The position numbers and the translations under genes were made by a program. From assembly GCA_021234155.1 (NCBI GenBank), contig JAJEKV010000015.1, forward strand, positions 5,095,194-5,159,193: a stretch of DNA of 64,000 nt. The letters are read 5' to 3'. Of this stretch, positions 24,270 to 36,985 are shown in pieces (positions within the stretch are counted from its first letter, which is position 1; each line of letters opens with the position of its first letter). Source of the stretch: Isoetes taiwanensis (taxonomy: Eukaryota; Streptophyta; Lycopodiopsida; Isoetales; Isoetaceae). The notes beneath the pieces were generated by a model, which saw nothing but the letters and a program-made list of their open reading frames with translations, did no database searches and had not been told where the DNA came from.

Positions 24270-27200
24270 TTTAAAATTCCGCTTTACTATTCCAAAATAA
24301 CATGCAATTGACAAAGACTTTATTGATAATCGTGACAACTGATAACTGATAAATCAGAAATATGGTACATAGCCAAAAAAAAGACAAATGATAGAGTCGA
24401 TACCTAGTCTTCATCATCGATAGAACATCTGGGAGATTGTCTAAAATCTTCTCACTATCGCCTTCACTAAGTGTGTATACAACCCGGTTTCTCTTCAATC
24501 GATGTTTTGCCTGTGGCATGACCAATTTAATTGCACAAACTTGACTTATGTAGACTATGGCTTTTGGCCTGTCCTGAACAATAGATATAGCTTGTATGCG
24601 GATCTTGGTGCCTTTTTATAATAAATACCTTCAAGAAGCTCCTCTCCCCGCATAAAACATTTGCCCATTTACCTCAAAGTCTTCCTTAACAACATACTGC
24701 CTTTGTACAACACACCAACCAAAATAGTGCTCCCTCTTCATTATATTTTGAGCAAAGAATAAAGAAAATTGTCGCCTACTCCTATGCTATCTTTTAGAAC
24801 AAAGAGATAGCTCGTAGAATCTTGTTCTTTGAGATTTACGCCCTCATATTCATCACGAGAACATTGCTTGGTTGAATAATCACAAGTTCCCAATCGCCTA
24901 CATATTCTTTGTTCATGCATTTTTCCCATTCTCGCATCAAAGCAATTTGCACAAAAGCAAGACAAACGCCTTACATGCAATTGCGTAGGGCATTCTAAAT
25001 TGAATGCATGAACAAATGAATGTTCCTTGTGTCCTCCACAAGATCTCACGCCCAAAGGTTGTTCCCTGCTCACCCCACCACTTCCCAAAACCATCTTCTC
25101 ACCGGTTTTTTTTTCAAACTAGAAGATGGAGCACTAGACTAAAAACCATCCCCTCGCTACTTTAACTATATCAGCGTGATTTTCAATTTTTATGGACCGT
25201 ACTCTCTTCATCAATTCCCTAAGCCACCGCTTTTAATTCGCGGCTTTGCCATCATGCTCTCCCTTCCCATGGTTTGAGCCAAAAAAAATTCCACATCATC
25301 TCAATTTTTGTGGCAACCGTGATACCTTCCAACAAAGTAGAAGGGTCTTGCCGCTTTGAACCGTGATGTCGCTCCATCCGAAAAAGACCCAAAGGCTTAT
25401 CCGATCTATACCTTGTTGTTTCATAAACTCATAATGCATCATAAATGCATGCCGAACAAAACAAAGGTATCGTGGCTTTGTATCATCGATATATAACATA
25501 GGGTCTACAAAGTACGTAATATGCACCAAGATGGTAATCAGATGCTAGTCCAATATGCGATTGCACTTGGTTCTCGCACCGATAGAAAAATTCTCAAAGA
25601 AAGTCCACTAATCGACACAAGAATACCGAGGAAGATTTTCCAACAACTCCTTGAACCGCTTTGCCCGCCACTTGTGCCCTAAACTATGCAAAGGAAATTT
25701 ATCCAACCTCTCAATCAATTTATGAATTAAAGTTCGTGGTTCAGCCTCTCTCCATAAGCTTTTTAGAACCTTCTTTGGGTTTCCTTTTCTTATCCTTAAC
25801 ACCTTCCTCATAATCCCAAAGATTCCCAACTAATAGATCCTTCATTTGATAACTCTAGTGGGCATATCGACAACCGAGAGATACCACAAGTGCTACAAAG
25901 CCTCAGATATGCAATCTTTTTATGAAATGCTTGATTTTCCTCTCTTGGGCAAAGAATAGACCGCCACAACTCAGAAGTTGTCTTATACTTTTTGTCTTGG
26001 TGACACAAACTTCTTCTTTCTATCGCTCCACATACTTCACATGCACAATTGCAAGGATTCACATGTTGGTTCCTCAATTTATTAAAACCATCCAAAAGCA
26101 TTTGTAGCCTCACATGATGTATGCAACAACAAGAGTTGAATTGCTTCAACTTCATGACATACCATGGCTTTAATTTTTCAAAAGCTCTTTTGGCGGATCC
26201 GCACCTCCGATATTGCTCTTTTGAACTTAAGAAACAGCTCCGATCTGCACAACAATAAGAGTAGTGAGCTTACATAACCTCAGATGTTGGATACAACAAA
26301 GACCTCACAAATGAAAAACCTAATTAAAGCTATAACTAGTGGACAAAGATGCTCAAGTTTGAAGACTAAGACCTAATTGATACAAAGAACTAAAAAAACT
26401 ATTAGCATCTACTTATAACTGTTATTGTCTCTACATCTATCACCTACAACTTCCACCTCTAACTATAACCGTGGATCCGACTCGACTTTCGATCAGAATC
26501 TCAGAATCGCGAATCGAATCGCAATCGATCGATCGATCAGAATCTGAACTTGAACTAACTGATCAGAAACCTACAACTTTAACTAATCTGTACCTATAAT
26601 CAGAATCCTCCGACTACTAGCCATGACCTCGCAACTTTAACTAATCGACCCTCGCTATAACCCTCCGCAATCGCAACTAGAACTAACTTCATCAGAAGCC
26701 CTCGAACTTTAACTAACCCGATCAGAACCATTGTCTAGCACTAACTCAATTCACCACTAACAATACCTTACCAACCATAATTTTAGTTCCTTCAAAGAAT
26801 GAGAAGGGAATTACCGTGTGTCCTCCAAATAGTGAGTGGCATGTTCTTGTTTAATATTCTTTGCCAATCTTTTATATCTCACGCCCTTCGTGATTAGGCG
26901 AGACCCTTGTATTTGCATCCCAAAACTCCCGAATCAGCTCAATAACATCATCTCCAATTGAATCAAACCTTCGGATCGCTTGTAAAAGACCCATCCACCT
27001 TTATCAATATCTATTTGTTCACGCTTATTCCTTGCCATTTTAATATTTCTGATGGACTCCCAAAAACTTTTCCCAAACTTCTCTTACTAACAATTTGACT
27101 GCATTGCAATCCTTGCCAATAGCCATTGCAAGTACATTTTTCTTTGCAGCCATGGAATCTATGCTTGTAGAAGCTTTTATTGATTGAATGCTTTTTCTAA

Positions 27201-27870
27201 TATTGCCAATCAAATGATTCTTAACTCCCATATTCTTGAATTCATCACTAAGAAATTCTTTTTGATTTCTTTTTCCTTTATGAAGTCACTCAAAATTTCT
27301 TTCTTCGTTTTCAGTGTCCATTTCAAGTATTCTTCATAAATGATTTAGACAATATTAGCCAAGGCTCTATGCTTTTTAGTGTTGCTCGACCGCATTGGAA
27401 CATTCTTGCATAATAGCATGTTTTTCCTCATTTCTACGCTTCCTCCTCTTCTTTCTTTAAGGTCTCTTGCTCACGTTTCTCTTCTTTTTCCCCTTTGACT
27501 TGCTTGCATCCCCATCTCCCATGTTTAACTATGAAGATGAAGAGAAAGGATTGATGCTTACTGATATCTTTGGCCTTGTGGGATGGCTTCAACAAGGTGG
27601 TCTCAATCTGAAAAAAAGATGCTCTAAGTTTATCTAGTATATCCAACCTGGCAATAAGAAAGCGGCTTGAAATCTTCTGTTGCTCCAATTCGTTAACAAT
27701 TCGTCCATTTCATTGCTTTGCAAGAAATTTTGTAAAAGAATTTGAGAAACCTTATTAGGTTCACGATTTTGGCATGGCCGCATCAGTAAGTCTTGATTCG
27801 TGGGATCATCCTCTGGTACAAGCTTCGAGACCGACTCTGATAGCACCGAGCGGGATAGAATCTTTGGCCC
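24270..27870 (-). pseudogene. Decayed long Cys-rich protein, probably repeat/transposon-encoded
   Basis: Several minus-strand frames line up in one direction. In order: 27846-27434 (EDDPTNQDLLMRPCQNREPNK, then an acidic/basic tail); 27231-27040 (SIDSMAAKKNVLAMAIGKD); 26155-25808 with a Cys-rich block (VNPCNCACEVCG, LCHQDKKYKTT, LRLCSTCGISRLSICPLE); 25829-25608 (FPLHSLGHKWRAKRFKELL); 25529-25296 (FVRHAFMMHYEFMKQQG, then WSDITVQSGKT); about 25275-25140 (GEHDGK); 25094-24741 (HVRRLSCFCANCFDARM, LKEQDSTSYLFVLKD); and about 24735-24400 (YFGWCVVQRQYVVKEDFEV, PQAKHRLKRNRVVY). The order WSD...Q.S then GEHDGK resembles, from memory, a class of repeat-encoded eukaryotic proteins with a WSDG...QFKS / HGKG..DG signature. 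I cannot name its enzyme class. Stops and frameshifts abound. Confidence 0.5.
26480..26760. repeat. Degenerate ACTAACTGATCAGAA minisatellite inside the decayed coding region
   Basis: Units resembling CTTTAACTAA...GATCAGAA...CCT recur about every 35-45 bp, starting after GATCGATCGATCAGAATC. The tract separates the 27.0-27.9 kb frames from the 26.2-24.3 kb frames. It may be an intron or an insertion. Confidence 0.65.
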
Positions 27871-28069
27871 GAGGTTCTTGCAGGTGAATTTTCAAAATGT
27901 TCTACGTGGCAAAAGAAGTTAGTTGGGACGACCTACTTTTCGAACTAGTTTGGGGGGGACAGGGGAGACAAGCTAATTGAGACGCTATTGCATGCTTTAA
28001 CCCATTTATGCGCTATGTCATATAAATATTATTGCATGTAGACGTGGTCAAGGCCACATGGAGTATATC

Positions 28070-28377
28070 CTAACAAAAAAACAATTGCTTGCTTTTTGTA
28101 ACCCTAAAATGGCATCTTACAGAGCTCTGTATTCTGGAAATAAGCATGGCCACGAAATCCATGGCGATACTCCAGTTCACCGCCTCTTTACAAATTGTTG
28201 AGATCTCAGAATAAATGTACCGACCAAGATCTTTTCTTACATGCAAATTGTGGGTCTGTCCCATGATCTCTTCGCTTCCACGAAAATACGATGCTTGGTA
28301 TCTTTTCTCATTTATATTTCTCAAGTGCTTCCGGATGGACTTGGTATCTTTTTCCGCTACATGCAAAACAAGTGGCA

Positions 28378-28378
<1 letters not shown>
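28070..28378 (-). other. Unrecognised 102-codon frame
   Basis: An open frame beginning next to the poly(T) tract encodes a basic protein-like sequence (IRKHLRNINEKRYQASYFRG, then YIYSEISTICKEAV). No motif was recognised. It lies upstream (in minus direction) of the decayed Cys-rich coding region and could be an exon of it or a chance frame. Confidence 0.3.
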
Positions 28379-28379
<1 letters not shown>

Positions 28380-28408
<29 letters not shown>

Positions 28409-29690
28409 GGTAAGATAAATTTATATTCGTGATAGGAAGAATTACATCGAAAAAGATCCCACAAGGATCAAATAACCTTGAAGTACGAGGATCTCTTGTA
28501 GATCAAATATAATATTTGAAGCTTGGTACTCATAATTTTTTCTCAACCTCTTCTTCCAAAATAACTAGTACTACATGATCGAATCAACATCTTCCCCAAA
28601 TAGAGGAATACTACAGAGACAAATATAAATTTTCCTCAAGCTATGAATATACCTTGAATGCTCTATGAACCACCTCTTGCAAGAGTAGAGACGAAACAGA
28701 GAAAGGCATGAAGAAAACATGAGCAATCTCCGCATTGCTCAAGGAAGCTAACACACTCCCAAATAACCCATTCTCGCAAATTAATCAATACCGATTGTAC
28801 CAGAAATATGCCGCATTGTCGATATATGCAAATGGCCTAGAATGAATGTAGCCATCGAAAATGCCGCATTGTTCTGGATATGAAGCAAAATCACCTGTAC
28901 TAGACCCCAAAGCCCGCCTACGTGACTCCTCCCTAAAGTCCGCTCAAAATATATATAAACTTCATCCCGCTTCAAAAAATTCCCTAGCTCGGCATCTCAA
29001 ACAAATCCAATAAAATATTAAAAGCCTCATCCTGCATTGAAGATCCCCAAATCCATAATCCGACCTAGTTCCGATCTCATCAAAAATCAAGAGTCGCTAA
29101 TCTATTCTTCTTCTTTTTCAAGAAACAACTCTACACCTTTCCGCTAGTAGGAAAGAGCAAGAGGAAGGAAAGGCTTCCGCATTACGTAACCGAGGAAAGA
29201 ATAAAGTCGCCAATTAACTAGAAATTTGAAGCATCTTCTCTCATAGCCCCAAGATCTTAATTACTCAACCTTATAGGCAATCCGAGCCATTTCTTGTGCA
29301 TCCATAAAGGAAATAGAGGAAACAACGCCCACCCCAAAAAAAGAATTTATGCCTTTCAAGAAAGGGCAAGAAAGAAACGAATGGGTCGCTGGCCAGACTA
29401 ATCTCTGTTTGATCTATGGAAAAAACACAATGCTTACCTAGACCGGAAGCATCAGAGTAAAGATCCACGTTAGTGGATAATCTGAGAAGGCTGGAGAGGC
29501 CGCCATGAAGAAACTCCAAGAAAACCAGAAAACGGAAGCAGATGGAGGCAGAATCAGAAAAACCGAGATGCCAAAACTCTTGTGCTAGCCATCAGATCTG
29601 GAAACAGAAGAAATTTGCAGCCACTGCAGTGCCGATAGCAAGGATTAGGGGCGGCCCCTTTCCCTGCGGCCGCCCTAGCCGTGAAGGCGC
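28380..29690 (-). mobile_element. Poly(A)-tailed retroposon-like unit, unclassified
   Basis: On the minus strand the unit ends in ATAAATTTATCTTACCTT followed by 27 A (T-run 28380-28406), the form of a plant LINE or processed-transcript 3' end. The likely 5' end is the GC-rich stretch near 29640-29690 (GGGCGGCCGCAGGGAAAGG in minus orientation). Internal frames of 60-80 codons (for example 28975-28781 and 29519-29271) carry no recognised domain. A possible imperfect target-site duplication (AAGTGGCATC left, AAGTGGATCA near 29723) is too weak to rely on. Confidence 0.4.
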
Positions 29691-29694
29691 CAAG

Positions 29695-30240
29695 AAACCA
29701 TCCAAGTTATCACGATGATTCTAAAGTGGATCATTTTTTCACTCAAAATATCCTGCATGGGATACATTTTTGGATCCTATTTCTTTCAATAGTGACCTTT
29801 TATGAATTTTTAACATTCTTAGTTCAATGGAGATTGTCCACTATTAAGTTGGGTAATGCAAGTGCAAAAAATTGCAAATGAGAAGATGATTAATATTCCC
29901 TAAATCATGTGCACACGTGTTTTTCATGTTGGGAAGGAGTTGCAGAGCCACTTTCGTTTTGAAGTTGCAGTTTTAGATTTCTAAAATGCACATTTATTTT
30001 CCTCGACAAAAACAGGGCCAATCTAACTATGCTTGGCTTTAGTCACTAAAACTACATTTGCTTCATTCAAGAGAATTAGAACATGAGGCCTTGTTATATG
30101 GGATTGTTGTCACTTTATAAATTGGAAGTCATAGGGCGTGCAAACATCAATACAAAATGTGAAAACTATGCCAAGTGTTTACCACCAAATTGCCATCGCT
30201 GCTTCTCTACAATGATAGTTCAACAATTCAATAACTTAGT
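29695..30240. other. Spacer between the retroposon-like unit and the F-box gene
   Basis: The stretch is AT-rich. The plus-strand frame 30083-30379 overlaps the antisense of the F-box gene and is judged a shadow. Nothing else was recognised. Confidence 0.4.
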
Positions 30241-30249
30241 CTCACAATC

Positions 30250-31445
30250 AAAATGTCATAGCTTCATGCCAACAACCATTCAAACCGTCATCAAGCTAGG
30301 AGTAAATTTCATGTCAAAGCCACCAGACCAACCTTTCATTGGTCCTTCAAGCTCCCAACAACCCTTTCTCATGTTGTAATTAAGCAAACCCGTCCTTTTC
30401 CCAAATAAGGGTACCATGACTGTGATAACATGGCCCATGCAATATGTTCTAGAACATTTTGATTCCTTCCATTGAACCTTGAGATTGTGTTTTTCCAAGA
30501 ATGTCTTGATGTCAAGTTTGGTAATTAAACCCCACTTGATGATGCCCTTGCAACATGAATGCTCATTCCAAAGCATGATCGCGGGTCCCAAACAAGATAT
30601 TAATATCGGCTTCTTCTCGCAAAGAACAATTTGTTCAGTTGCATTATCATTTGGAGAAACATAGCTTTTTACACTCCATCTATCATGTTCAAAATTGTAT
30701 GTGGTTATTTCCTTTGGTAGCGACAAAAACTAACCAAAGTAGTCTCAAGTTTATCTCGAAAGGGGCCATCTAAGGTAAGGGTGTTTCCTTTGTTCCAAGT
30801 ATTGATTTTTGAATCAAATATTTCTGTATGCATAATAGATGGCATCCCATCATATGAAAAAAGCTACTATCTTGAACGAAACTGGTGATGTTGAGCTATC
30901 CACATTCATACAAGACGGATAAAATCCCTTAGAGGGAGCGGAAATCACTTTCCAATTATTCTTTAATGGATTCCCAACTCCGATATACTTCTCATCTTTG
31001 CACCAGTTCCTTATGCAGACTATGCCTTGATCAGAGCAGTGCTTCCACTCGGATTTTTAAGCGGTAGATTCAGTATTGTGTAAGGACCCCAATTCGATTT
31101 TTCATTAGAATAAGATCTCTTCCATAGTGTAGCCCACATATTGTGCCTTTGCATGTGCCTGTATTGGCACTTGGCAAAATAGTGTGAAGACAAAATTGCA
31201 TCTTTCCACTGTTTGCAAACAAGCAAGCATGATCTAAAAAGATGGTCAACTTCGAGGCATGCTAAAACTCTCAATTGAAGATCAAAAGGAAGTAAGTTCC
31301 ACTCTGGAGAAGGGAGCTTCCTTCTTTTCGCCTCATACTGCGAGTTCTTCAACATTCTTTTCCTCTTCAATCGAAGAGCTTCTTCAGCTGCCAAAGAAGC
31401 TTCTCTTCTCACAACGCAAGTTCTCTTCATTCTCTCTCTGGCCAT
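30250..31445 (-). pseudogene. F-box protein with C-terminal kelch-like region, frameshifted
   Basis: The start ATG at 31445 opens a 141-codon frame. After a basic N-terminus (RMKRT, LKRKRML) comes an F-box at about residues 50-90: LPFDLQLRVLACLEVDHLF then LLVCKQWKDAIL. F-box domains bind Skp1 and recruit substrates to SCF ubiquitin ligases. After a stop at 31020 the reading continues in other frames: GVGNPLKNNWKVISAPSKGF (about 30990-30925), then IMHTEIFDSKINTWNKGNT (about 30840-30780). A 148-codon frame (30726-30280) follows with kelch-like blocks (NFEHDRWSVKSY, NMRKGCWELEGP). About three single-base shifts would be needed to join them. Length and order fit a plant F-box/kelch protein. The breaks indicate either a pseudogene or consensus errors. 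Confidence 0.65.
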
Positions 31446-31474
31446 GGCAACGAATCTCCCAATGGAAGCCTAGA

Positions 31475-31600
31475 ATGTAATGTCTAATGGCTAAAGGCCT
31501 AATGTAATGTGTAATGTCTAATGGCTAAAGGCCTAATGTAACGTGTAATGGGCAAAGGCCTTTTCCACGTCCCCAAAATGTAACTTCTATGGGTAAAAGC
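31475..31600. repeat. Short tandem repeat upstream of the F-box frame
   Basis: ATGGCTAAAGGCCTAATGTAA occurs twice in modified form about 43 bp apart (31486 and 31529, in parts), followed by further AAAGGCC/AAAAGCC variants. It lies directly 5' of the F-box start on the minus strand, where a promoter or 5' leader would be. Confidence 0.6.
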
Positions 31601-34600
31601 CTTTTTGGTACACATGTTTTGTGCAGTTTCATCCCTTTCAGCTGGGGCTGGGACTGGGACTGCGCCCTTGGCACCGCTACAAGACTGATATATTAGCGAC
31701 AAAAAGCATGTACTATTACTATCAAACAGGGATTTTCTTTTGAAGTCTTTGCAGAAGGCATTTGACATGGTAGAGGTTTTTCCATTGTACTTGCCTTAGC
31801 TTAATTGCAACGTGTTCCAGTTTGATGAGCAGTGGCATTGGCAAATATGGGATGGGCTACATAGAATTGAGGCAGTGTGCAATAATTTATGGTTTCTTTG
31901 CACCGAGATTAGGTTACGTTTCTTTATGAAGCGACGTGGCAATTCTTCCTGTGCCTTTTCTGCAACGGCATCACCATAATCGATGCCCAAGTTTAGGGCT
32001 TTACTATGAACCAAAATACAGATATTATAATTCCGTCTGCCTCTATATTCTGCAGTTGAAGAAGGCAAATTAGATTAGTCATAAATAAAGAGGATGCTAG
32101 TGAAGAGGATGTTAATTGGACTTTAGCCAAGGATTAGACATGGGTAGAGACTAGAGAGGCTCCAATTCAAAGGAGCTTGAGGCTTTTAGATATTGAAGAA
32201 AAGGATTAAGAAGGTTCTGCAATTTATATGAATCAATCTATCAAGGCTGTCTCCCATTCTACATACACGGATATGTAATATGAGGAACCTATGTTCAGCA
32301 TGATAAATGTTGCTCATGGAGGCTTACTAAAGGCAGTATTTCATTAGCCTTGCTAGAAAAATATTGGCTTCAAATTTCCAAGAGATTTCTACTAACGATA
32401 AACCATGATGGAGCATCACCATAAATATTGGGCATTGTAGCAAAGGAATGGACATGTGTAGAGAGGCTCCAAATACATTTCATGGCATAGATAATCACAA
32501 GGAATGCATCAGTTCCACATCCTATCATTGTATCTGAATTCATAAGCTTTCCCTTGCACATGGGCACAACATTTGAAGTCTTTAGAGGTGCATTTGAGAT
32601 GCATGGGCATTTTGCAATGTCTTGTATGTCCAAGAATGTCAAACTGCAAGTTTTCAAAGGATCTGCACTAAAGATCTTCTGCTTTTGCTAGAGTTGGTTG
32701 CTTTCTCCAGGTATGATCTTTTCTTTATTTTTCCTTGAGTTATTTGTTGTACTAGAAGCAGGGAAAGACGAGTGGTCAGAAATAGAAATAGACCATAGAA
32801 AGCATGCACCTCCCAATAATGTGGCATGTTCTAAATCCCTTTCGAACTGACCCAGAAGCAGTAGCAAACAAGCATCTAACAGAAATCCTTAGAAGTAGCA
32901 TTTCTTTTCACTTACATATTGATTTTTCTCTCATCTGATTTCAGTAGATTGAGCTTTTAATCCCCCCTACTGTGTAGGCTGCACTGTTAGAACGTCATGG
33001 CCAATATTGCTTGTCAGGAAGCTGCAAACACGATGAATTCTTGCAACATTTCTATGGTTTTTATTGAGCATGTCATACGCCAGGTTTGCTGTAATGCAGA
33101 TTTGATTGTCTTGTACAAGACACTGCACTCATGCATTGTTTCCCCTGACAGTGTTTGTAATTCTCCAGTCAAACATGTTGTTCGGGTCAGCATTTGACAA
33201 TCAAGTACACTTGATTATTGTACGACAACAGACAAGTCCAACAATGGATTCTATTTGATGCCTTTACTCTGTCGAGTTCAATTGGAAGGGGATTGTGATG
33301 TGCTTACAATTGTTGTCATGCACAAATGTTCCTAGTCAGTTTCTCCTATCTAATCGTTCTCCCAACTTGTCAAAATTGTGAAACCAGAACATGCATTTCT
33401 GACTTTTCTCGATTTGTCAATTCCAATCTAAGCGCAGGTTACTAGAGCAAATTTCTCCTGGCCCTTGGAACAAATACTAGATAATGGTACGTATGCCTGT
33501 AATCGTTGACCTCCATGCTAGGCAAGATCCCATCCCCGTTTCACCATTGTACCCGTTATCTGGTGCGGAATCATGATATAGCATCTACAGCCAGGTGGGC
33601 TCTTGTGTACAGGCTGCATTTACTGGGTTTTAAGGGTTCTAACTAGGAACATCTCTACTTCTAGATGGCCTTTAAATCTCTACCCCTTTTTTACCCATAC
33701 GACACAGGAGGAACAGTTAGAGAACTATCATTATACATCCATCCATCCATAGCTTCGAATAGAACATAAAATAGAGATTAATCATACATCTATTCATACA
33801 AGGGTTAATCCTAGCTATCTTCTAAGCATACAAGGGTTAATCTATGACTATCTAGGAATCCAAGCTATTTATATACGAACCAGAATCATAGCTAGATCTA
33901 CTATCTCTCTGGTTTTCCATCCTTCTGGCTGGGCAAGATTGAACAGCAGCTCCTCCTCCACCAATCCCTCCCGCAATTCGAATTGGGGCAAATTTAGTAT
34001 CCCAAATTGGTAAAGCCTACCTTGCCCAATCGATTTGGGCCAGGTGGCAACTCTAGGTTGGTTAATATTAACTAATTTAATATTTTAACCCCTTTTAATA
34101 TTAGGTTAAGCCCTAAGGTTAGGTTTCCACCTTAATAATTAATGATTTATATAGCTAACGTTAGCTTATGAATAATTAATGCACCATTAATTATTCGTAG
34201 TGACGTGTATGTATTTATACCTAAAAGACATATAAATCGTGGAATGGCACATTGTCCCCATCTTGAAAATGATATTTTCCCCAACATCAAGACTATTCTT
34301 GCTGTGGGCCAACACATGGCATGCGAGAGGCAAGTCTCCCCACCTATAAGAGGTAAAGCGAAATTGTAAGCCACACAAAAGTTGTCATGTTCAAGTGATC
34401 AAGTTTAAAATGACGCGTAACGAGCAATTCATAACTGTGCGAGAGTTGAACGGTAATTAAGGATGGGCACGCCTGGCGCCCATGGATTTTGGGGGCTTTG
34501 AGTCGGGTAAGGCTGCGTGTGCACCGTGGTGGCATGTATTCTCTAGCACACCCAGGGATCCATTATGCTCGGGAAGGGGACACTTCTCTGACCTGCCTCA

Positions 34601-35160
34601 TTGGACTGGGGAGATGCCCGGAGTAGTCTTATAGGGCGATTTCATGAGATTGCATCTCCGAAAAGCTACAATCACGCCATAGCCTGTTTCAGCTTATCTG
34701 CAAATTGTGCATAGGAGCGACGGATGGAGTGGACTACCCTAGCCATTGTTCTATGCCAGTCAACGCCATGTTATACATCTGTCTGCTGTTATCCGGAGGC
34801 CTTGACTGTCAGTCAACCCCCATGAGTCTGAGCCCAGCGTAGAGACCTTATTTATGGTGCATTCTTTTTGTTACATTGATATTCTATTGTTAGTTACATT
34901 GATGATGATGTGCCACTCTTCGTGGTGGTATATTGATTATTAGTATTGTTGCCAGGTGCTAACATGTATGTACGCTTCCACTATATAGGATTCCCATAGA
35001 AGGCGTGGGACGAATGACACCTCTGTGTCCTTCACCCGGACACTTGGCCATCACGAGTGGTTCGAGTCAGACGGAGGGCCTTTCCGTGGTGATGGATTCG
35101 CCATGGGAGGGGCATTTTCCGTATTTATACGATGGGAGAATCGTATGGATTCGGGGAGTG
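31600..35160. other. Intergenic region without a firm gene
   Basis: A 95-codon minus frame at 32657-32370 (SLTFLDIQDIAKCPCISN) looks protein-like but has no motif I can name. A GC-richer, unique-looking stretch at about 34480-35160 could be part of a retroelement, but no ends or domains were found. Confidence 0.35.
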
Positions 35161-35164
35161 TCAC

Positions 35165-36690
35165 AGCCCCCAAAGATCCATATGAATCAATTCCAAAGGA
35201 ATCCTTCCCCTTCTACTGTTCTGTTTTAGAAAAGTTTTTTTTGCTCAGTCTGGCTAAGGCATAACCTTCACATATGCCAGATGGTGCTTTGTCGCTTGGA
35301 AGATGCTCCACGTATTTCTTCTCATTGCAAAGCCTGAAGGCTCACATGTCCCAATCTCTCATGCCAAATCTGATTTTGATGATGCACTTGTGTGTTTGGA
35401 TTGCTGCCAATCCAAATGATATAGAGGATCCTTTGCAAGAAGATTTTGCTGCTTATCCTTTATGATGCACTGCCTATCGCCAAACTTAGCAGTCGGATCA
35501 ACTTCATCCAATTTTGGAATAGAGAAGAGATTCAATTCAAGTTCTGGTACATATAATATGTCTTAGAATTTGACATTTCCTGTCAGCAGAGAATTAGATC
35601 AACAACTCCAATACTTTTTATCTTGAGTCTCCCTTTTTCCAATTTTTACTTTCCTCCCACATGAGCTGTCTATATTTTTAAAAAGATCCTTCTTTCAGTT
35701 ATATGATCACTGGCTCCAGAGACCAAATACCATTTGCTTTGGGGAATTCCTGCTAGAAAATCAACGCCATCAATTGACCAAATGTCCTCCCATGCATCTC
35801 TTTGAATTGTGCTATTTTCAAATATTGGGTTCGCTGATTGAGAATATTACCCAGCACAGATATTAGGGCGGATTATATACAAGACTAAGTACAAAGCCTT
35901 GTAGGCAAGTGTCGGACTATAGCCATGCACAACCTTCAATGCGTGTGGCCATGAATTTCCTGGAAGAAGAAATCATTGATTTATCACTTAATTCCCGTCA
36001 GATTTATCTGAAGAAACTTTCTTTGAGGCTTTATGCACCCGTGTATATCCACATTTTTTATTTATTTCTTTTTTTACTTCATTCTTACAAGTGCTATGTC
36101 TCCTTGTCTTTCTTCTATCTGGTTCTGAGCAATCTTTTGCAATATGACCAAGTTTGTTGCAGTTGAAGCGTCTTCTAGTCTCACTTCCTTGCTCTTTAGC
36201 ATTGAATGCATGTGTCTACTTTACAGCAGAAGGCTTCTTTGCTAAAGCCTGATTTGATTCTTCCATCAGAATCTGTTGGCATGCTCATTCAAGCTCCACG
36301 TGTTAAGAGGACCCTATGAGGTTTTTAACTCCATTGTACATTAGTGTCAAACCAAGTGCTCCAATAATTAAACCATCATCCAATCCCCTCTCCATGGCAT
36401 GCAACTGAAGAGCAGCGGATTTTATCTTGGAGATGTATTCTACCGATGCACAATCTTTAAGCTTTGTTATGAAAACAATGACATAGAGATTGGCCTACTG
36501 AGAAAAATATTTTCTCTTATAAATTCACGTAAGAAACTCCCATGCTTCTTTTGCACTTGATGCAGCTTCAACTTGAGCTATCATAGTATCATTTAGATAC
36601 TCCATGATCCTATTTTGGGCCTCCCAGTCTTTTTGATGCCATTTCAGCACTGCTTGTCTGTCAAGCTCAATAGATTTGGAGTGAAAAAAA
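35165..36690 (-). mobile_element. Ty1/copia gag-protease-preintegrase fragment
   Basis: Reading the minus strand with several frameshifts gives copia order. Gag: HQKDWEAQNRIMEYLNDTMI and SSAKEAWEFLREFI, about 36660-36530; then VEYISKIKSAALQLHAMERG. Zinc knuckle: FNCNKLGHIAKDC, about 36175-36130. Protease core: WYLVSGASDHITE, about 35735-35700. Pre-integrase: IWHERLGHVSLQAL, about 35380-35335, and GICEGYALARLSKK, about 35285-35240. The first integrase residues are PLELIHMDLWG, about 35200-35168. Sequence after 35165 no longer matches. LTRs, reverse transcriptase and RNase H are absent. Key residues look damaged: the first knuckle Cys is Arg, the protease Asp is Val, and the last CxxC Cys is Tyr. 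Confidence 0.75.
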
Positions 36691-36699
36691 AAAAAACTT

Positions 36700-36985
36700 A
36701 AGGGTTACAAGTGGCCTTTTCTCGGATGGTGAGTCGAGAAACTAAAAATCACAAACAAAACCAATGAAATAATTTACTTTCTACAAACAAAGCAATATTA
36801 TTCAATGAATTTTTATCAATAAAAGATAGCATTACAATGGCCTCCTTTTCTCAGATGGCGAGTCCAGAATATAGAACACATCTAAAACCACCGACACAAT
36901 TTATTTTCTTCAAACGAAATGCTAGTTTCAACAAATATTTATTCATAAATAATATCTTACAATGTAATTTAAGATGGACAAAGAG
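36700..36985. repeat. Tandem duplication of about 136 bp
   Basis: TGGCCTTTTCTCGGATGGTG (about 36711) matches TGGCCTCCTTTTCTCAGATG (about 36838). Parallel strings CAATGAATTTTTATCAATAA and CAACAAATATTTATTCATAA each end in a run like TTACAATG. It lies immediately next to the copia gag fragment and might be a remnant of its 5' flank. Confidence 0.65.

Noticed and set aside
28380-29723. Target-site duplication AAGTGGCATC/AAGTGGATCA for the retroposon-like unit
   Set aside because: The match is imperfect and short, next to T-runs, so chance cannot be excluded.
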